Source: Cupriavidus necator
GTDB taxonomy: Bacteria > Pseudomonadota > Gammaproteobacteria > Burkholderiales > Burkholderiaceae
DNA: 64,000 bases
Reading direction: 5' to 3'
Assembly: GCF_013141915.1 (NCBI RefSeq)
Contig: NZ_SROX01000001.1
Location: 558,001 to 622,000, forward strand
Shown: piece after piece, positions 34,656 to 43,784 of the stretch
Layout of the letters: each line of letters opens with the position of its first letter
Numbering within the stretch: position 1 is the first letter of the stretch
Made by a program: the position numbers and the translations under genes
The notes under the pieces: generated by a model
Told to the model about the DNA's origin: nothing
The model's input: the letters and a program-made list of their open reading frames with translations, nothing else
The model's database searches: none

Positions 34656-35096
34656 ATGCAATGGACTTGCTCACGCCATGGCGCCGGCACCGCGGCACGC
34701 GCCCTGGCGGCGCTGTGCCTGTCGGCCGCGAGCCTTGCCGTGTCCGCCGAGAACGCTCACCAGTACCCCGGTCACGCGGCGGCACCCCCCGCCTTTGTTG
34801 CCAGCACCGCAAAGCCCTATGCCGGCCTGATCGATGACGCCATGGCCGTCATGCACCACGGCATGACGCAGGCCCCTACCAACGGCGTTCCGGACCATGA
34901 CTTCGTGGCCATGATGATCCCCCACCACCAGGGCGCGATCGACATGGCCAAGGCATTGCTGCTGTACGGCAAGGACCCGGCGCTGCGCAACCTGGCCCAG
35001 GGCATCATCACCGAGCAGCAGAACGAGATACGCCTGATGCAGGCGTGGCTCGAGCGCAACCCGGCACCGCCGCTCCGTGCCACACCGCCGCGCTGA
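34656..35096 (+). CDS. DUF305-family exported protein
   Basis: This 146-residue protein has a signal peptide (about 1-30). The DUF305 core is DHDFVAMMIPHHQGAIDMAKALLLYGKDPALRNLAQGIITEQQNEIRLMQAWL, with the repeated His/Met pattern (MHHGM, MMIPHH) that suggests metal, possibly copper, binding. Such ferritin-like helical proteins often sit in metal-resistance loci. It precedes a beta-propeller gene by 56 bases in the same direction. Confidence 0.85.
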   Translation: MQWTCSRHGAGTAARALAALCLSAASLAVSAENAHQYPGHAAAPPAFVASTAKPYAGLIDDAMAVMHHGMTQAPTNGVPDHDFVAMMIPHHQGAIDMAKALLLYGKDPALRNLAQGIITEQQNEIRLMQAWLERNPAPPLRATPPR

Positions 35097-35152
35097 CCGG
35101 CCCAAGCCTGATCCGCTCCACATACCCATCGCATTCCAGCCCTGTTACCGCC

Positions 35153-36541
35153 ATGAAGAAGAAAACGCTTGTCGCATTGGCCATTTCACTCGGCGCGCCA
35201 CTGGCCGGCGCCGCCCCGCAACCGCAGGACCGCGTGTACACCGCGGATCAGAACAGCAACACCGTGTCGGTGATCGATCCCGCCGGCAACAGGCTGCTGG
35301 GCCAGATCCGGCTGGGCAATGCACGGCCCGACGTGCTGTCGCCGCTGTACAAGGGCGAACTCAACGTCCACGGCCTCGGGTTCTCCCCGGACCACCGGAC
35401 GCTGATCGCCATCTCCAACGGCTCCAACTCGGTCGCGTTCATCGATACCGCCACCAACCGGGTCAAGGGCATTGCCTATATCGGCCGCTCCCCGCATGAG
35501 GGCTTCTTTACCGCCGACGGGAAAGAGGTATGGGTGGTGGTGCGCGGCGAGGACTACATCTCGGTCATCGACCCTGCCACGTTCCGTGAAACCCGCCGCA
35601 TCCCGACCACGGCGGGGCCGGGCATGGTGCTGTTCCATCCCGCGGGCAAGCTTGCCTTCGTCGTGTCCAGTTTCAATCCGGTGGTCGACGTGATCGACGT
35701 CAAGGCCCGCAAGGTGGTGAAGCGACTCGATGTGGCCAGTCCGTTCTCGCCCTTCCTGCAGTTCACGCCCGACTTCAAGGAAGTCTGGATGACGCACAAG
35801 GACGTGGGCAAGGTCACGCGCATCGATACCGAAAAGCTGGCGGTAAAGGGCGTGTTCGATACCGGCTTCATCACCAACCACCTGGCCTTTGCCCGCACTG
35901 CCCGCGGCACGCTCGCCTACGTGACGGTGGGGGGCGAGAACGTGGTGAAGGTGTTCACCACCGACGCCACGCCCACGCTGGCCACGACCATCCCGGTCGG
36001 CGCGCTGCCACATGGCATCTGGGCGGCCGACGACGGCTCACGTATCTATGTCGGCCTGGAAAACGGCGACGCCGTGGACGTGATCGACACCGCTTCCAAC
36101 CGCGTCACGGCGCGCGTGCCGGTGGGCCAGGCGCCGCAGGCGCTGGTCTACGTCAGCAACGCCGTGCCCGCTGGTGCGGGCACCGACAACCTGGTCGCGC
36201 GGGCGAACAGCGACCCCGTCAACATTGCCCTCAAGCCGCCCAGCGGCGAGGCCAGGGGCTTCGTGGTCGCGCGTAACCTGGGCGTGGTCGATGCGCTGGA
36301 GGTCTCGCTGTTCAAGCTGAAGCCGGAAACCAGCTACAGCGTCTATGTGGGCGCGCAGAAGACACCGGTGGCCAGCTTCAAGACCAATCCGGCCGGCATG
36401 GCCAATGGCACCGCGATCGGTCCGCTGCGCGAGGTAGTGTCGACGTTGTCGCCACAGGCGCCGTCCCCGGTGCAACTGGTGGTGATGGAGGGCAACGCGC
36501 CGCCAGACCCGGCCACGGCGGTGCTGCTCAGCGCGCCGTAA
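35153..36541 (+). CDS. YncE-like periplasmic beta-propeller protein
   Basis: This protein has 462 residues from the ATG at 35153, with a Sec signal (about 1-20, ending AGAAP). At least six blades of the YVTN type can be read (for example NTVSVIDPAGNRLLGQIRLG, VAFIDTATNRVKGIAYIG, DAVDVIDTASNRVTARVPVG). The C-terminal 100 residues form a separate beta-rich domain. It is presumably a binding or scaffold protein in the periplasm. It is probably co-transcribed with the DUF305 gene. Confidence 0.82.
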   Translation: MKKKTLVALAISLGAPLAGAAPQPQDRVYTADQNSNTVSVIDPAGNRLLGQIRLGNARPDVLSPLYKGELNVHGLGFSPDHRTLIAISNGSNSVAFIDTATNRVKGIAYIGRSPHEGFFTADGKEVWVVVRGEDYISVIDPATFRETRRIPTTAGPGMVLFHPAGKLAFVVSSFNPVVDVIDVKARKVVKRLDVASPFSPFLQFTPDFKEVWMTHKDVGKVTRIDTEKLAVKGVFDTGFITNHLAFARTARGTLAYVTVGGENVVKVFTTDATPTLATTIPVGALPHGIWAADDGSRIYVGLENGDAVDVIDTASNRVTARVPVGQAPQALVYVSNAVPAGAGTDNLVARANSDPVNIALKPPSGEARGFVVARNLGVVDALEVSLFKLKPETSYSVYVGAQKTPVASFKTNPAGMANGTAIGPLREVVSTLSPQAPSPVQLVVMEGNAPPDPATAVLLSAP

Positions 36542-36588
36542 CGGCGGCCAGGCGATGCGCATCCTGCCGGCAGAAAGCGGCAGGGCGA

Positions 36589-38634
36589 TCAGGGCACATT
36601 GCTCTGGGTGAAATCGAACGGCTTGCCGGGCACGTCATAGGCGCCACCGAACTCGAACGGCGCATTGCCCGACTTGCCGATGCCGATAGCCAGCGGCGTA
36701 TTGCCGCCTTGCAGGGCGATCGGCGCGTAGCGGTAGTTCATCACCTGCCTGCCGGTGTAATCCGTAATGGTGATCACGCTGGTCAGCAAGGGACTCTGCT
36801 GGGTCTCGTCCACCGTGATGGGGTCGACGATGCGCGAGTCCTGCAGCGTCTTTTCGACGGTCAGGCCGACCATGTCGACCAGCTGGATCTTCTGCGCGCC
36901 GCGCGATACCACCCACAGCCTGGTGTTGGAATTGCCCAGCCCCACGATGACATGGTGCTTCATGCTGGTGGGATTCTTGCCGACCTGGACGCTTAGCATC
37001 TCCTCGATCCGCTTGGGATCGGGGTTGCGGCCCGACTGCAGCCCCGCCACCGAGAACGCGCGGATCTTGCCTTCCTCGGTGGCCACCCAGGCACGGCCGG
37101 GGATCGGCAGGATCGAAATCCTGACCGCCGTGGGCTTTTGCGGCAGGCTGATCGACTTGACGATGGTCGGCGCGTAGTTGTCGACGGCAAATACCGGTGG
37201 CCACTGCGCATCGCCAAGGCCGGTGTTGGCCAGGGTCGATTGCAGCGAAGCATGACTGCCTTCGAAGTAGGCCTGGTTGACCTTGTCGAACAGCGGCTTC
37301 AGGTTCAGGAAGATCACCTTTTTCTCGGACTTCGAGATCACCGCGGCCACGCCCGCCCGCGACACCAGCTTGCCGTTGATGCCGGCGCGGGTGAAGCTCT
37401 TCTGGTTGATGCTGCTGGTGGCCGGGTTCACCTCCGTCTTGGTCAGGCTGGCGCCGCGGCGTCCGACCGGGTCGACCAGCCAGCCTTGCGTGCTGTGGTC
37501 CTGCATCACGCCAAAATCCGTGACCGCCGATATGTCCGTGGGCGCCACCATCCCGGGCAGGTCGATAAAGCCCAGCAGCTTGATAAAGACAAAGTTCGAC
37601 ATGTTGCGCAGGCCAGGGTACAGGCCCGGCCACGAGCCCGCGCTGGGGTCATAGGGTCCGCCCACCTTGCTGCCATCGGCGAGGCTGCCCAGCGCCAGCA
37701 CCGCCACCTGGCCCTTGAAATTGACGGTATCCCATACCGTTACCAGCGCGAATTCCGAATTGGTCGTGATCGCAATCGCCGTCGGCACCTTGCCCGCCGG
37801 CAATTTCACGGCGGCGGCGTGCGAGGCGGTATTGCTGCCCACCGAGGCAATCAGGCCGTTCTGGTACGCGATCAGGGCCTGGGCGCAATCGTGTTCGCTG
37901 CAGCGCCCCATGGCAATCGGGCGCCTGGGCAATACGCCGCCATTGGCCGCAATATGATTGTTCAGTTGGGGGTCGGTCGAGACATGCCCGTAAACCCACG
38001 GCAACTGCGGCTTCTCGGCAACCGTCCCGGCACTCAGGCCCAGCGTGAGCAGCGAGGTAACGCCTGGGTCCGACGCCGCATCGGCGCGATAAATGACATC
38101 CCCCATATTGCTGCCGTAATCGTTGCGCGAGCAATCCAGCTGGCCCAGCTGATAGAGGACCTTCAGGTTGTAATCCAGTTCGGCCTTGGGAAATTCCTTC
38201 TGGTAGCAGGCATTGGCGTGCGGATAGAAGGTCTTGTCGCCGGGCTGCCAGTGGGTCGGCGCCGTCGCCACCAGCCTGGTATTGGCCGGGCCGTAACGAT
38301 AGGCAATGGCCTCGTCGCTGCTGTAATCGGCGGCAATGGCCAGATAGGCTTCCCGCACCAGCTTGCCTTGGGCATCCAGGATGTCGTCGAACCATGGCCG
38401 CGGCGGTGCTGCCGGCGCCGATGCCGGCAACGGGTGTTGCGCTGGCGCGTGCGCGGGCACCTGTTTGGGCGCGGCTGCCACGGATGCGGTGGCGGGCGGC
38501 ACCGGGGCGTCAGTGCGGCGATCGGCTTCTCGCTCGCAGCCCGACATTGCCAGCACGAGGGCGCAAGCAGCCAGCATCGGGGTTGCGGCCGGACGCATGG
38601 CAATGTGGTGCGATGGCAAGCGTTTCCCAGGCAT
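36589..38634 (-). CDS. Large lipoprotein of unknown function, beta-rich
   Basis: This protein has 681 residues if the ATG at 38634 is used; ATG 38598 (MRPAATPMLAACALVLAMSGC) gives a normal lipoprotein signal and may be the true start. The lipobox is AMSGC. A Pro/Ala-rich linker follows, then about 570 residues of beta-rich sequence with repeats such as KVIFLNLKPLFDKV, GRAWVATEEGKIRAFSVAGL and NTRLWVVSRGAQKIQLVDMVGLTVEKTL, which resemble propeller blades. It is convergent with the YncE-like gene. I recognise no named family. Confidence 0.72.
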   Translation of the reverse strand: MPGKRLPSHHIAMRPAATPMLAACALVLAMSGCEREADRRTDAPVPPATASVAAAPKQVPAHAPAQHPLPASAPAAPPRPWFDDILDAQGKLVREAYLAIAADYSSDEAIAYRYGPANTRLVATAPTHWQPGDKTFYPHANACYQKEFPKAELDYNLKVLYQLGQLDCSRNDYGSNMGDVIYRADAASDPGVTSLLTLGLSAGTVAEKPQLPWVYGHVSTDPQLNNHIAANGGVLPRRPIAMGRCSEHDCAQALIAYQNGLIASVGSNTASHAAAVKLPAGKVPTAIAITTNSEFALVTVWDTVNFKGQVAVLALGSLADGSKVGGPYDPSAGSWPGLYPGLRNMSNFVFIKLLGFIDLPGMVAPTDISAVTDFGVMQDHSTQGWLVDPVGRRGASLTKTEVNPATSSINQKSFTRAGINGKLVSRAGVAAVISKSEKKVIFLNLKPLFDKVNQAYFEGSHASLQSTLANTGLGDAQWPPVFAVDNYAPTIVKSISLPQKPTAVRISILPIPGRAWVATEEGKIRAFSVAGLQSGRNPDPKRIEEMLSVQVGKNPTSMKHHVIVGLGNSNTRLWVVSRGAQKIQLVDMVGLTVEKTLQDSRIVDPITVDETQQSPLLTSVITITDYTGRQVMNYRYAPIALQGGNTPLAIGIGKSGNAPFEFGGAYDVPGKPFDFTQSNVP

Positions 38635-39143
38635 GAGTGTCTGTGCAGCGCAAAGTAAATTCGTCGGGGCGCAAACATCCGCCAGGTGGACTTTGCCAGC
38701 TTTCCGGTCGCGGCTTGGTACGCCAGCACATATTTCTGGTGCATTGCCTTGTCGCGCCCGCGGGCCATGTCTGCATTGTTATCGGTAATCGCCCCAATCG
38801 ACGTGCGATCGCGCTTGCATTCCGCGTTGGCCGCTCCGGCACGCTGCTTGCTTTTTGCCACGAAACGTCATAGTTTTCCTGATGCATATCGGTTGAGCCC
38901 ATCCGTTCGCCGGCTGCATCAGGGGTCGAGAAACCACCCGGCAAAGCGCGGCACCAGAACGCGCGCAGGGGGCGGTTTCGATCAATCGAATGGGGAGGAA
39001 TCGATTTGTCCTGGCGGCGTCGGCATTCTCGCCAACGCCGGCACGGTGTTTCGTCGGCGGCCTTGCAGTCGGCCTGCCAGCCCGAGTATGACCGGCTCCC
39101 CTGGGCCCCCGCGATGATCCATTTGCCCCCACACGTGCGAAGC
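38635..39143. other. Non-coding gap between lipoprotein and sensor kinase genes
   Basis: No convincing gene is present. One inverted repeat is visible: CCTGATGC (38878-38885) with GCATCAGG (38916-38923), 30 bases apart. The region must hold the divergent promoters of the lipoprotein gene and the sensor kinase gene, but I see no clear box. Confidence 0.5.
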
Positions 39144-40622
39144 ATGACGACCCGCATGAGAGCGGTCGCCCTGGCGGCGGCCTTCATGCTGGTGGTCTTT
39201 CTGTTGGTGACCTGGGCGGTCTCGTACCAGATGGTCTGCCATGCGCGCCAGGACCGCAAACAGGTCCAGGCCGTCTACGTGGCCAGCAAGGAAAAGGAAC
39301 TGCGCCACTACGTCGAGCTCGGCCATGCCACGCTGGCTCGCATCGCGCAGGGCAGCGGCGAGCAAGCCGCGCTGCAGCAACAGGTGCTGGCCGCGCTCTC
39401 GCGCATGCATTTCGGCAATGACGGCTACTTCTTTGTCTACGATCGCTTCGGCAACGTGCTGCTGAACCCGGGCAGCATGGGAATCGACGGCGTGGACTTC
39501 TGCGACCCGGCCGATAGCGGCAGCGACCAGGCCAGGATGCTGATCAACCAGGCGCACGCCGGCGGCGGCATTGTCCGATACAACTGGATCAAGCCGTCCT
39601 CACGCGCCGAGGCGCCAAAGATGTCGTATGTGAAGACTGCCGACCATTGGGGATGGATCATCGGCGCCGGCCTTTACATGGACGACATCGAGCGCGAGCT
39701 GGCCGCCTTCGATGCCAATGCCGCCCGCACGCTGCGCGATACGCAGATACGGCTCACGGCCTTGGCGATCGGCTCGGTCATGCTGATCAGCCTTGCGTGG
39801 CTGGCGTGGAACCTGCGCAATTCCCGCATCTCCGGCGAGAAACTGCGGCGCCTGGCGCGGCGCGTGGTGAGTTCGCAGGAAGAGGAACGTGCCCGCGTGG
39901 CACGCGAGCTGCATGACGGCGTGGTGCAGGTGCTGGTGTCGTCCAAGTATTTGCTGGAAACGGCCCAGGTGCATCTGGAGCAGGACACAGAAAAAGCCCC
40001 GGAGAAAGACCCGGCAAAGGACCATCCGCGAGCGCGCCGCCACGCGCCGCAGGCACTGCTGGCGCAGGGTCTGGGCCGCCTGCAGGAGGCCCTGGTCGAG
40101 ATCCGCCGGGTTTCGCACGGCCTGCATCCGGCCTTGCTGACCGACCTTGGACTGGCCGCCGCGCTGCGCATGCTGGTCGAGCAATTGTGCCCCCAGCGCG
40201 CAGTCGACCTGCGCTTCACCGAGCAGGGCTTCATCCCGGCGCTGTCGCAGGCCCAGCGGACCGCGTTGTTCCGGGTCGCGCAGGAGGCGTTGAACAACGC
40301 CCTCATGCACGCGCAGGCCGGTTGGGTCCAGGTCACGCTCGCCGGCGGCGCCCATCACGTCGCGCTGACGATCGAGGACAACGGCCATGGCTTCGACCTG
40401 AACAAGGTCCGTGCCGACGGCAAGGGCGGCATCGGCCTGCGCAATATGCGCGAGCGCATCGAAAGCCTGGAAGGCAGCGACTTTGCCATGCATACCGGCC
40501 CCGACGGCACCCGTGTCGAAGCACGGCTGCGCCTGCCGCAGCCAGAGCCCGACACACCAATCCGGGCCCGACCCGAACCAGCCCTGGGCCATCATCGCCC
40601 TGCGAGGAGACCTGCTGCATGA
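39144..40622 (+). CDS. Sensor histidine kinase with periplasmic Cache domain (NarL-type)
   Basis: This protein has 492 residues from the ATG at 39144; ATG 39114 in frame is possible. A transmembrane helix (about 8-30) is followed by a single-Cache periplasmic sensor (about 40-190: HFGNDGYFFVYDRFGNVLLNPG and WGWIIGAGLYMDDIERELA), a second helix (about 208-226), a HisKA_3 phosphoacceptor RVARELHDGVVQ (His257) and an HATPase domain (RVAQEALNNALMHAQ, DNGHGFD, GGIGLRNMRERIE). It senses a small extracytoplasmic ligand. It overlaps the response-regulator gene by four bases. Confidence 0.9.
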   Translation: MTTRMRAVALAAAFMLVVFLLVTWAVSYQMVCHARQDRKQVQAVYVASKEKELRHYVELGHATLARIAQGSGEQAALQQQVLAALSRMHFGNDGYFFVYDRFGNVLLNPGSMGIDGVDFCDPADSGSDQARMLINQAHAGGGIVRYNWIKPSSRAEAPKMSYVKTADHWGWIIGAGLYMDDIERELAAFDANAARTLRDTQIRLTALAIGSVMLISLAWLAWNLRNSRISGEKLRRLARRVVSSQEEERARVARELHDGVVQVLVSSKYLLETAQVHLEQDTEKAPEKDPAKDHPRARRHAPQALLAQGLGRLQEALVEIRRVSHGLHPALLTDLGLAAALRMLVEQLCPQRAVDLRFTEQGFIPALSQAQRTALFRVAQEALNNALMHAQAGWVQVTLAGGAHHVALTIEDNGHGFDLNKVRADGKGGIGLRNMRERIESLEGSDFAMHTGPDGTRVEARLRLPQPEPDTPIRARPEPALGHHRPARRPAA

Positions 40623-41290
40623 CCGCCAACCTTCGTGTGCTGCTGGTCGATGACCATCCGTTTGTGCTGGACGGCGTCCGCCTGCGGCTGGAGGCCACCG
40701 GCGAGATGACGGTGGTGGGCGAAGCGGCGAGCGTCGAGGAAGCCATGGTCCTGGCCGGGCAGCATGGTCCGGACCTGGTGGTGTCGGACATCCACATGCC
40801 CGATGCCAACGGCTTGCAGCTTGCGGCGCGCTTTGCCGAACGCTTCCCTGCGGTGCGCGTGATCGCGCTGTCGATGCACAAAGACCCGGAGTACGTGCGG
40901 CGCGCCTTTGCCCTCGGCGTGGCCGCCTACGTCCTCAAGGAAGCGCCCGCGCATGAGCTGGTCAACGCGATCCGCACGGTCGCGGCCGGCGGCACTTACC
41001 TCAACGCCGAACTGCAGGCCTTCCTGCAGACCGATGAGCCGCCGCCGTCTTCGCGCCGCGCGCTGACGCCGAAGGAGGCCACGGTGCTGAAGCTGCTGGC
41101 CGAGGGCCGCTCCAACAAGGAGATCGCCGAGCGGCTCGGAACCTCGGTGCGCACCGTCGAAACGCACCGGCTGCACCTGCGCCGCAAGCTCCAGGTCGGG
41201 GGCCGCGCCGAACTGGTGAAGTACGCGGTGCACTTCTCCGACCTCCACGCGATCCCGCTGGCCGACGCGGCGCTAGCGGCGGACTGCTGA
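40619..41290 (+). CDS. NarL/FixJ-family response regulator
   Basis: This 223-residue protein has a receiver domain (1-120) with the acidic pocket VDDHP, phosphoacceptor Asp57 in VSDIHMPDANG and Lys in VLKEAP. A LuxR-type helix-turn-helix follows (about 145-205: LTPKEATVLKLLAEGRSNKEIAERLGTSVRTVETHRLHLRRKL). It is coupled to the kinase gene. Three identical 10-bp repeats start directly after its stop codon and may be binding sites. Confidence 0.93.
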   Translation: MTANLRVLLVDDHPFVLDGVRLRLEATGEMTVVGEAASVEEAMVLAGQHGPDLVVSDIHMPDANGLQLAARFAERFPAVRVIALSMHKDPEYVRRAFALGVAAYVLKEAPAHELVNAIRTVAAGGTYLNAELQAFLQTDEPPPSSRRALTPKEATVLKLLAEGRSNKEIAERLGTSVRTVETHRLHLRRKLQVGGRAELVKYAVHFSDLHAIPLADAALAADC

Positions 41291-41320
41291 TTGCCCTTTA
41301 TTGCCCTTTATTGCCCTTTA
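41291..41320 (+). repeat. Three perfect tandem copies of TTGCCCTTTA
   Basis: The 10-bp unit TTGCCCTTTA is repeated three times without a mismatch from the base after the response-regulator stop codon. Ten bases is one helical turn, so the three copies face the same side of the DNA. They lie 221 bases upstream of the PLP enzyme gene. Confidence 0.85.
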
Positions 41321-41541
41321 CCGGTGCGATGTGTCCATGCCCGGTGCGGTGGCACCGAGGCAGGGCGGTGGCATGCACCATCATTGCAGCGCGCAACGCG
41401 CTCTCTGTATTACTGCGTAAGGGAAAGTCGTGCTGCTCCCGCCGCCGTTGTTTGCGTAGACTTTTTTCCAGAACAGGCGCCAGGCACGCGGGCACGCAAA
41501 CGCGCCGCTGCGCCGATCGTGGGACACAACGGGAGAGCACC

Positions 41542-42990
41542 ATGGACGAGCTGAAGCAAACGCAGAGACCGGCTGTCGCGACGCAATGGCAGCCGGAGGA
41601 CCTGGCGCGGTGGACACCCAAGCGGCGCGAATTCCTGCGCATGCTGGCCTACGGCGCGGGCTCGCTGGCCCTTGCGCCGCTGATCAGCGCCTGCTCGGAT
41701 GACGCGTCGGCGGCGTCGTCAGACCTGCGATCGCAGCTGGCGCAGGACGAAGCCTTCTGGTCCGAAGTGCAAGGCATGTTCGTGCTCAAGCCCGAAAAGG
41801 TCTACATGAACATCGGCACCGGCGGCTCGATGCCCAAGGTAGTGCTCGATGTCTTCAGCCAGGAAAACCTGGCCAAGGCCGCCGATTCCGGCAGCGGCTA
41901 TGGCAACCTGGCCGACCTGCGCGCGGCCGTGGCCAAGGGCTTCGGCGTCGACGGCGACGAAGTGGCGTTCTCCGGCAATACCTCGTCGGGCATGTGCCAT
42001 GCGATCCTCGGCATCAAGTGGGAACCGGGCGATGTGGTCGTCACCACCAACCACGAACACGGCGGCGGCCTGACCCCGCTCAACATCGCGGTGGACCGCT
42101 ACGGCATCGAGGTTTCGACCATAGCGCTGCCAGTCGGCAACAACCAGACCGCAAGCACTTATGTCCAGCTGTTCGACGAGCGCATCCGCGCGCTGAAGGG
42201 GCAGGGCAAGCGGGTGCGCGCGATGATGTGGTCGTCGCCGACCTACAAGACCGGCACCATGCTGCCGATCGCCGACCTGATGCAAGTGGTGAAGGCCCAC
42301 AGCCTGATCAGCATCGTCGACGGGGCCCACCTGCCCGGCATGATGGCGTACGACTATGGCGCGCTGGGCATGGACTTCATGTCCGGCGCGGGCCACAAGT
42401 GGCAATGCGGCCCCGGTTCCACCGGTATCCTGGTGATCCGCAACAAGATGCGCCCGTCGAACCCGCTGCCGCTGCCGGAGTGGTATCCGATCCATACCAG
42501 CTCCTACGTGAAGCAGGCGCGCGGTACCTATGACATCGCCGCCACGGTGACGTCCTGCGGCAGCCTGCATGTGCCGATGTTCCGGGCGCTGGCGCGCGCC
42601 TGCGAAATGTGGGACACCATCGGCAGGAAGAAGATCGAAACCTACGACCTGACGCTGTCGGCTTACCTGAAGGAGAAAATCGTCGAACGGTGGGGCGTCG
42701 AGGCGCTGTACTCGCCCAAGGACGATCCGAAGCTGGTGTCCGCGCTGACCTGCTTCAATCCGTTCCGCAATCGCGACGATGTCATGAACCAGCAGAAGTC
42801 CACCATGTTCGTGAACCGCATGCTGAGCGACTTTGCGCCGGGCTTCGTGATCCGTTCGGTGAACTTCGACGTGATCGGCGCGCCGGCGCAGCACTACGGC
42901 ATCCGGATTTCCACGCATCTGTGGCACGACGCCAACGACATCGACCGGGTGGTGGATTCGATGTGGACCCTGTCCGGGGCCATGGCTTGA
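41542..42990 (+). CDS. Exported PLP-dependent class V aminotransferase-like lipoprotein
   Basis: This 482-residue protein has an N-terminal twin-arginine motif KRREFLRML (Arg28-Arg29) and hydrophobic stretch ending LISAC (Cys51), as in a Tat-exported lipoprotein. The body is class V aminotransferase / isopenicillin N epimerase-like: [14 protein letters not shown] (phosphate-binding turn), [17 protein letters not shown] (Asp to PLP nitrogen) and [15 protein letters not shown] with the PLP Lys286. A PLP enzyme anchored outside the cytoplasm is unusual. It is followed by an exported RidA gene and preceded by a Cache-type two-component system. Confidence 0.85.
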   Translation: MDELKQTQRPAVATQWQPEDLARWTPKRREFLRMLAYGAGSLALAPLISACSDDASAASSDLRSQLAQDEAFWSEVQGMFVLKPEKVYMNIGTGGSMPKVVLDVFSQENLAKAADSGSGYGNLADLRAAVAKGFGVDGDEVAFSGNTSSGMCHAILGIKWEPGDVVVTTNHEHGGGLTPLNIAVDRYGIEVSTIALPVGNNQTASTYVQLFDERIRALKGQGKRVRAMMWSSPTYKTGTMLPIADLMQVVKAHSLISIVDGAHLPGMMAYDYGALGMDFMSGAGHKWQCGPGSTGILVIRNKMRPSNPLPLPEWYPIHTSSYVKQARGTYDIAATVTSCGSLHVPMFRALARACEMWDTIGRKKIETYDLTLSAYLKEKIVERWGVEALYSPKDDPKLVSALTCFNPFRNRDDVMNQQKSTMFVNRMLSDFAPGFVIRSVNFDVIGAPAQHYGIRISTHLWHDANDIDRVVDSMWTLSGAMA

Positions 42991-43025
42991 TCCGGCCCGT
43001 GTCACCGCAAACAAGAGTCAAGTCC

Positions 43026-43487
43026 ATGAAACGATCTCTCGCTCTGATTGCCGCGGCGCTTGGCGGCGTGGCATCGCTCTCGGCCTGCGCCCAGCACGGC
43101 GGCACGCTGCGCGCGGTCTCGTCGGCCGAAGCCCCCAAGGCCATCGGGCCTTACTCCCAGGCGGTCAGCGCCGGCAACGTGCTGTATCTTGCCGGCCAGA
43201 TCCCGATCCATCCCAAGACGGGCGAATTGCTCAAGGACGCGCCCATCGAGGCCCAGACCCGGCTGGTGCTCGACAACCTGAAGGCGGTACTGGCGGCCGA
43301 CGGCATGACGATGGCCAACGTCGTTTCCACCACCGTCTATATGAAGGACCTGAATGACTTCGCCAAGATGAACGAGGTCTACGGGACTTACTTCACCGGC
43401 GTTACGCCGGCGCGGGCGACGGTACAGGTGGCGCGCTTGCCGCGCGATGTCGCCGTGGAGATCGGGGCGATCGCGGTCAAGCCCTGA
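43026..43487 (+). CDS. RidA-family protein with lipoprotein signal
   Basis: This 153-residue protein has a lipoprotein signal (1-21, lipobox LSAC) not found in cytoplasmic RidA. The RidA body is complete: [48 protein letters not shown] and the catalytic Arg in [16 protein letters not shown]. RidA proteins hydrolyse reactive enamines/imines released by PLP enzymes. Its place 35 bases after the exported PLP enzyme suggests the two work together at the envelope. Confidence 0.88.
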   Translation: MKRSLALIAAALGGVASLSACAQHGGTLRAVSSAEAPKAIGPYSQAVSAGNVLYLAGQIPIHPKTGELLKDAPIEAQTRLVLDNLKAVLAADGMTMANVVSTTVYMKDLNDFAKMNEVYGTYFTGVTPARATVQVARLPRDVAVEIGAIAVKP

Positions 43488-43501
43488 AGGCGAGGGGAGG
43501 C

Positions 43502-43531
43502 CAGCGGGGTACGGTTCGGCCGTCCCCGCTG
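43502..43531 (+). terminator. Strong hairpin after the RidA gene
   Basis: CAGCGGGG (43502-43509) pairs with CCCCGCTG (43524-43531), and inside it ACGG pairs with CCGT around loop TTCGG, leaving one bulged T. The following bases are only partly T-rich, so termination is probable but not certain. Confidence 0.5.
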
Positions 43532-43784
43532 TTGGCGTTGGGGTCGCACCGCCATGGAAAGGGCTCATGGCCAGACCGCTGTCCTGACCCTGAGAACAAG
43601 CTGGATGGGGACATCGGTCGTGAGCGTGAAGGAGTAGGGATTCCCCAGTTCGTGGCTTTTGGCTCTGGTCCGGCGGTTCCGGTCACCACCCCGACCCTTC
43701 ACAATAACTTAACACGTCTTAATCACCGTCACCTTTCGTCTCCGTCGGGCCTTGCATACAGTCGAGCCCACAAGGAGATTCCCC

